Assembly: GCA_035578155.1 (NCBI GenBank)
Contig: JAPWDM010000001.1
Location: forward strand, 75,582,972 to 75,646,971
Direction: 5' to 3'
Origin: Brachynemurus nebulosus
Taxonomy: Eukaryota; Arthropoda; Insecta; Neuroptera; Myrmeleontidae
DNA length: 64,000 nucleotides
Numbering within the stretch: the stretch's first letter is position 1; each line of letters opens with the position of its first letter. The notes under the pieces were generated by a model. The model ran no database searches, was not told where the DNA came from, and saw nothing but the letters and a program-made list of their open reading frames with translations. Both the position numbers and the translations under genes were made by a program. Positions 57,601 through 64,000 of the stretch are shown piece after piece.

Positions 57601-59365
57601 ACCAGGTACACTTTATGATAGACCGATAATTCAGACGACCTATACACAAATATTTGAAATAAGAAATAGGAAAAATTTATTGAACATATAAACCGACAAA
57701 TAAGAAGAGAAAATAAAAGAAAATAAAAAAAAAAAAAAAACATTTAACATTTAGCCCCACAAGTGTTTTAACACTTATGTTAGCCTCATGGTACGTTTTG
57801 ACAACGTTCACACAAATGATGACGATAAATATACAAAAAAAATTTAAAAATTCACAATGAACTAACATATTTACTTACATATTTAAGGATAAATACACCA
57901 TTAGGCTCAGATTAACTTCACATTTGACATTAAAATTCATACATTTTTTTTATAAATAGTATATCTACATGCTAAAAATGCTTCTATGGGCCGGGTGCAG
58001 TATACAGGGTAAGGGGTATAAGGGTAACGAAAGAGATCGCAGTGCCTGCTCTGGCAGAAATGAGCAATTTAGACGGCTCTTGCTATTTATTACAACTACG
58101 CTATCTGGTGGTAAAAAATTAAGTTAATAAAATTCGGTCTAATTTCTATGGTATTTATATTATTATTTTATTTAAAATTTATAAGACACAACTTTAACGA
58201 AGGACGTAAATCCTATTAGATATAATTTTGTAAGATCGTAAGCGAAACTACTGCTGTTAGTAAATTTGGCAGTAACAAATTTTCGAAATGGGTCACGATA
58301 ATTGTGTTCTCAAATTTAACGTTAAAATACAAGAAGAAACAACAAATGTAAATTTACAGATTTCTAGCCGATTTAAGAATAATTAAAAATAAAAAGAATT
58401 TTAGGTGAAAGTGGAAAAGAAGTAAATATTTATATATCACCACTTTTAGAGGACAAAACTGAACTTCCCAAAGAAACTCAAGAAACTAATATACTACAAT
58501 GATTATATTGTTCGAGTTGATGTTGAAAGACATATGAAACTGGAACTACCAAATTTTAAATAAAATTCCTCATAATTTATTTCGTTTCAATAATAATGTT
58601 TTATACATGTATGGTGTATTTTAGAAATTTTACGACTCTAATTTTTTTTTTTTAATTTGTCAAATAGAAATTGTCTAGTTATATGGGCTTGTGTCAAATA
58701 ACTGTGGCCGCTAGTTCATAGCTCTGCTACATTTCTCACATGTTGTACAGAAACTCATTGATTGCTTTTGGATGTCATTTGAGATTGGAACGTTATATTA
58801 TGGATAATACTTTCAAAATCAGTCTTAATTATTACACTCACTATATAGCGCTAAAAACGAAAATACATTGCATACTCTGGATTCGGACAACTTTCATCTT
58901 ATTATTTATTATTTAATAAAAACAGAAATGACACTTTGACAAATATAAAAAAAATAATAATAATAAAATTACACATAATATCCAGTCACAGTCGATATCT
59001 ACTATGTGAAGAGCCGCCGATATTGCAAAACGTGCATTACGAAATTAATACACATGTCAATACACTTAAACAACGTGTGTACGTTTTGTAAAGTGTCCGT
59101 GTCGTAAAATTGTTTGGGTCAGCGAATTGAACAGGTGAATTCCGTATGAATAAAACGTTCGTTAGTAAAATAGAGTTATCGATAGGAAAGTTACCGGAGA
59201 TACTAGTACAGTAACAGAGGAAATAAGGGTCGGTCGCCCTAGTGGCGACTGGCCATAGTCAGCGAGAATGAAACATCCAAGGGGTTTCCAAGAGTGAGTT
59301 TAGTGAATTGTTGTTTCCTTTTGTTCCGTAACTTAAACTTAATTAAATATAACTAATATAATATA
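57601..59365. other. AT-rich region with one weak coding-like patch
   Basis: Mostly featureless. See 58288-58560 for a weak candidate. Confidence 0.4.
58288..58560 (+). pseudogene. Weak coding-like patch, unidentified
   Basis: MGHDNCVLKFNVKIQEETTN runs from 58288 to a stop. GESGKEVNIYISPLLEDKTE follows a TTTTAG acceptor-like site, and YNDYIVRVDVERHMKLELPN follows in a third frame. The composition looks coding but no donor site joins the parts and I recognise no family. Confidence 0.25.
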
Positions 59366-59731
59366 CCGGGCTCTCATTATATATCGATACCCACGTGATC
59401 AAATTTTTTTAGGGCGCTTGGTAATTTGTTTACTGTATGTTGGTGGCACTGGAGTGAAGTTAGTTGCTAGCTGAAAACACTAAAAATAAATAACCGAAAT
59501 CATTCGTATATTTCAGTGATTCGTATATTACATTAAAAATTTAGTTGAAGAATATAATAAATTTCATAAATAATCTTAAATTAAGTTCTTATTATATAAA
59601 ATCGTATTGTTATATAACAGATTTTTAAATAATACCGCATTTAGGGTATTTTTTTTAATATTTACCATACACACAAATATGGCGGAAATTATATTTGGTC
59701 ACGTGGGTCTCGATATATAATGAAAGCTCTG
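59366..59731. mobile_element. 366 bp TA-flanked MITE
   Basis: The inverted ends share GCT.TCATTATATATCGA.ACCCACGTGA.CAAAT (left tip CCGGGCTCTC, right tip on minus CAGAGCTTTC). TA at 59364-59365 and 59732-59733. Confidence 0.85.
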
Positions 59732-60165
59732 TATTAATAATATGTGTATAATTTCTGAATTATATATACTTCTATCTATGATTGAAATACTATAATACAT
59801 TTACATAATAGTTTCATCGTTGTCGTGTGTTTTAATAGTCTGGTGTATTAATATTGTAATAAAAATTGGTAAGTTTACGACACTAACTTTTAGACCCCCA
59901 ACTGATTTTTTCAACCTTGGGCGCAAAAGGGATATCTCAAAAAAAAAGCTAAAATCTGCGCAAATGATAGAGCCTCTGCAAATGGTAGAGAACATCCGAA
60001 AAAATATTATATGGCATTTTATTATAGACATATGTAATTGTGCATTCCTCACCGAAACCGGAAGTGTTTTTTCGAAAAATGGCACGTATTTGAAAAAAAT
60101 TTTAAAAACAGGAAAAAAAGGTTGGTGAGGGGATGCTCAATAGGCATAATAATAAAATGAGAGCT
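59732..60165. other. Flank of the tandem array
   Basis: Short overlapping frames on both strands are not convincing. The sequence contains AAACCGGAAGTGTTTTTTCG and AAATGGCACGTATTTG and is probably part of a larger repeat. Confidence 0.4.
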
Positions 60166-61165
60166 GTGTGAAGTTGGCACCCACTTTTGACAATTTTTCG
60201 ATTTAAAAGTGCACATTCGTTTGTCCATCGTTTGTCCACGATTGTCCACCAAAAATTTTCGTTTGTCCACTTTTGGTTTTGAAATGGCGGCCCAAAAATT
60301 TTTTTTGCACACATTTTTCACCGGCACCCCCAAATTGCAACCAAGGTTTCTGAACCACCTAAATCGTTTGTCCATCGTTTGTCCATGTTTGTCCAACAAT
60401 TAGTTTCGTTTGTCCACCCACCGGTTAATTATAATTAATTATTAAAATTTTCAGAAAGTGTGAAGTTGGCACCCCTTTTTTTGAATTTTGAATTTTTTTT
60501 TACTGCATTCGTTTGTCCATCGTTTGTCCACGATTGTCCACCCAAAATTTTCGTTTGTCCACTTTGGTTTTGAAATGGCGGCCCAAAAATTTTTTTTCAC
60601 ATTTTTTCACCGGCACCCCCAAATTGCAACCGAGGTTTCTGAACCACCTAAATCGTTTGTCCATCGTTTGTCCATGTTTGTCCAACAATTAGTTTCGTTT
60701 GTACACCCACCGGTTAATTATAATTAATTATTAAAATTTTCAGAAAGTGTGAAGTTGGCACCCCTTTTTTTGAATTTTGCATTTTTTTTTTACTGCATTC
60801 GTTTGTCCATCGTTTGTCTATATTTGTCCAACAATTAGTTTCGTTTGTCCACCCACCGGTTAATTATAATTAATTACTAAAATTTTCAGAAAGTGTGAAG
60901 TTGGCACCCCTTTTTTGAATTTTGCATTTTTTTTTACTGCATTCGTTTGTCCATCGTTTGTCTACGATTGTCCACCAAAAATTTTCGTTTGTCCACTTTT
61001 GGTTTTGAAATGGCGGCCCAAAAATTTTTTTTGCAATTTTTCTCACTGGCACCCCCAAATTGCAACCAAGGTTTCTGAACCACCTAAATCGTTTGTCCAT
61101 CATTTGTCCACCCACCGGTTAATTATAATCATTTATTATAATTTTCATAAAGTGTGAAGTTAACA
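60166..61165. repeat. 'GTTTGTCCA' tandem array, ~290 bp units
   Basis: Units start at GTGTGAAGTTGGCACCC at 60166, ~60457, ~60746, ~60892 and ~61151 (spacing 291, 289, 146, 259; the third unit is internally deleted). Each full unit holds up to about nine copies of CGTTTGTCCA, then GAAATGGCGGCCCAAAAATT, then GGCACCCCCAAATTGCAACC. Short frames on both strands arise from the periodicity. Confidence 0.92.
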
Positions 61166-62753
61166 GCCCTTTTTTGAAATTTTACAATTTATTTTTACTG
61201 GATTCGATTCCACACGTCATTTTAAAATCGCAGGTGAAAAGCAATTTGCATTGGACTATTACTCGGAGCGATTTTTTTTTTATTACAATTTACAAATTAA
61301 ATGATTTCTTACTATTACCGTTAAATTTCCATATCCTATTAGATTTTAAAAAAAAAAAAAAAGAAAAAAAAATATTTAAAATTTATTTGGGTTAGGTATA
61401 TGCATATTCGCTATTAAAAAGGAAACGTGGTATTTTTGCTAAGTAAAATATTAATTTATTTTATTATTTATAAAAATTTACATTATTTTACATAAAAATT
61501 AGAATAAAAAAATATAAAAATTGTAAGTTAAAAATTTTGGCTAGATAAAAATTCACCAAACCTGTGTAAAAGTATGGAAATATTCAACTTAAAATTTCAT
61601 TGTTGTCTATTATTATATTTTATCAAAATGCGAAATTACAAAACTAATCGTTAAAAATGTAATTTCACAATATGGAGTAATAATACAATATTGTGTAAAA
61701 TTATATAACATTTTGTGTGTTGATGACGCCATGATCATATTCGTTTTTATCATTCACCTGTTTTTTTTTTTTATTTTTTATATGACGAGGTCAGATGTCC
61801 GTGTATTATAAAGTTTTCTGTTTAAATTATGTAATAAGTAACAATTACAGTAACCACTATGAAACTGTGCACTACCAAAATGTTACAACCAATTTTATTT
61901 TCACCACTCTGGTATGACAAACACAGTCAAACGCTGCATGTAAGTACACGCAGACTGTTTGTTTTGTTATTGTACAGGCACATAGCAGTAAACTAGTTAC
62001 TGGCGTCTACATACTTTTTTTATCTCACTATGAAACTGTTATTTTAGTTCCATACTGTAACACTTTCATAGTGCGGATTGTATACATTCAAGTCTGATTA
62101 ATGCACTGTTTACTGGCAATTAAAATTTATAAAGGGCATAGCCGGGTAAGATAGGGAAAACGGCCCTTGACGCAAAATCGATTGTTTTTATAGGAAATAA
62201 TACTTCTTAGCCCCAGATACATTCCTGCCAAATTTCAACCCTCTGAGTCTAATAGTTTATGAATACACAAACAGACAAAAATTTTCAAAAAAAATTTTTT
62301 TTTACGAAATTACTGAGCCGATTTATTTGAGTTTAATATATATTGTGTATCCACCTTAAACAAAGTAATAAAAAAAAATTAACGTTATATCCCTTTATTA
62401 TACTAATTTTTTTAAATTTTTAAATTTAAGTAAATTTTTTTTTGGCACTTACGCGTTAGCGACACCCACCATTTTTTGTTCAATAATATGTCTCTTAGTA
62501 CTCTATAACATATTTTTACGGAAAAATTTTAGTTGGTAGAACATAGTAATATTTCAATACAAATGCGTGTCATGTTCGGTGCTACATATGTTACTTATGT
62601 ATAAAAAGGACCATAAAGTAAAGCATCTGCCTGATTTCTAAAACAGTAGAACTCTGAGGAGTGCAATAAAATGTTCTCTTCCCCCCTGAGTTGCAGTTCT
62701 TGGAGTTCCTGTGACGGTCTAAAAAAATTTATATTTTGACTTATTATAAAAAA
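61166..62753. other. AT-rich region, no recognised gene
   Basis: 62200-62350 contains GCCAAATTTCAACCCTCTGA and ACTGAGCCGATTTATTTGAG, phrases typical of dispersed insect Helitron-like repeats, without clear ends. Confidence 0.4.
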
Positions 62754-63403
62754 TATACATAATAATAAAATTTTCCCGTTAAGGACCCACAAAAAAATAA
62801 AAAATATAAAAAAATTCGCTAGACCGGTTTCGACTACTTTTGTAGTCCTCTTCAGTAGCATAAACAATAAATAACCATAAAAATCAGAAATATCATAAAC
62901 TAGAAAATATAAATATAGGAAATCAGAAATATAAATATAATAAAAAATAAAGAATTAGGAAAAATATTTTTCTTTCGTTAAAAATACATAAATAAATATA
63001 AAAATAATAATAAAGAATAACCAATAAATACAAAAAATTAAATAAAAGTAGAAATATATAAATATGAAAAAATTAATTAAAAACCTCATTCATATTTATA
63101 TATTTCTACTTTTATTTTATTTTTTATATTTATTGGTTTTTTATTATTATTATTTTTATATTTACTTAGGTATTTTTAACGAAGGAAAATATTTTTCCTA
63201 ATCCTTTATTTTTTATTATATTTATATTTCTGATTTCCTATATTTATATTTTCTAGTTTTATGATATTTCTGATTTTTATGGTTATTTATTGTTTATGCT
63301 ATTGAAGAGGACTACAAAAGTAGTCGAAACCGGTCTAGCGAATTTTTTTATATTTTTTATTTTTTCGTGGGTCCTTAAGGAGAAAATTTTATTATTATGT
63401 ATA
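62754..63403. repeat. 650 bp near-perfect palindrome
   Basis: Arms 62754-63069 and ~63089-63403 are inverted partners with few differences. The ~20 bp spacer is A-rich. Each arm carries a conserved motif: GAAGAGGACTAC-AAAA-GTAGTC-GAAACCGGTCTAGCG. Both short ORFs reported in the arms are the same sequence read on opposite strands. Confidence 0.92.
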
Positions 63404-64000
63404 ATCCAGCCCACAGTACGGCTCAATATAGTGATTTGGATAAAAAATATGTTTCTGCTTGTTAAAAAATAATTTTCAAGGTTAATTTTACCATGAATCT
63501 GAATATTTGAATGAAATCAATAAAATTATCTCAGCATACTTACTAATTAAAATTACATCTAACTCAACAAAAATTATAAGTTTTAGAAACTTTATTTAAA
63601 TAAAGATAATAATAATAACAATAATACGTCTTAAATGTTATATTGTTTTAATAATAATAAACATTAACTTAATAGATTGGAACAAAAAACTTCAACAATG
63701 TATAGTAATAACAACAGTCGGGCTAAAACTTGTAGTTATAAAAATATGTAGGTAAATTACATGTAGGTACATAAAACTAACTTGAACAGACCCTCTCACT
63801 TGATGTTTTTGTTGCACTTCTTAAGGAGGTGCAGAAAGTGGATTTTTTCTGTAATAAAATTACATACGTTCATAACGACAAACAAGCTTAGACAAACGTT
63901 TTCTTTTGTTAACACGATGACGGGTCATGGGGAATTATAACGAACTGACCAACTGGTATACTATTTTGACAGCTAATAAACTTTGTATGAAATTGTTGAC
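63404..64000. other. AT-rich region to the window end
   Basis: No gene or clear repeat. Confidence 0.4.

Noticed and set aside
59801..61157. Several 60-116 aa frames on both strands over the tandem array
   Set aside because: Stop-free because of the repeat periodicity; homologous frames appear on opposite strands and change with each unit.
62595..63472. Two frames starting MFMLLKRTTKVVETGLANFF
   Set aside because: They are the same palindrome arm read on opposite strands.

Overview
This 64 kb window is AT-rich eukaryotic DNA, most likely from an insect. It has introns with GT..AG borders, long (TA)n microsatellites, an I/R1-like LINE, a gypsy LTR element, and mariner, pogo/Tigger, hAT, PIF/Harbinger, TTAA-type (piggyBac-like) and Helitron repeats. 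I cannot name the order or species. There are no operons, no prokaryotic signals and no CRISPR array.

Only one host gene is visible, on the minus strand. An exon at 35973-35792 encodes the end of a kinesin-3-like motor domain. A 744-codon final exon at 12166-9932 has matching splice phase. I infer they are neighbouring exons across a 23.6 kb intron. That intron is almost entirely transposons.

Layout. 1-4865: foldback-like element whose ~800 bp inverted arms are built from ~160 bp repeats, carrying two nested TA-target elements (A, B). 5262-9338: apparently intact two-gene PIF/Harbinger element, with a spliced 375 aa DDE transposase (plus) and a spliced 276 aa Myb/MADF-like partner (minus), and a small MITE inside. 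9932-12166: last exon of the host gene. 12.8-19.3 kb: (TA)n arrays, an internally deleted mariner, foldback MITEs, TA-target elements D and G, and a hAT MITE. 20.0-31.7 kb: a nested stack. A 5'-truncated LINE (17 bp target duplication) sits at the tip of a Helitron. It is split by a mariner/pogo chimera at a TA. That element in turn carries a TTAA-type MITE and a young gypsy element with identical LTRs. 31.7-42 kb: Helitron pieces, hairpin cassettes, the kinesin motor exon, a ruined pogo-like transposase (element F) split by a hAT, and a tRNA-like palindrome. 44.1-48.0 kb: element C, which swallowed a second foldback copy and a TAA-flanked MITE. 50-64 kb: MITEs, a Helitron, a 'GTTTGTCCA' tandem array and a 650 bp near-perfect palindrome.

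Most novel signals: (1) six TA-flanked elements (A-F) that share a G-rich tip and repeat one private 'word' inside each element; (2) small hairpin cassettes with unrelated stems but similar loops and ends; (3) a complete two-gene Harbinger element; (4) a mariner/pogo transposase chimera that appears to have been mobilised as one unit. All calls come from reading the sequence. No database search was possible, and boundaries of diverged repeats are approximate.
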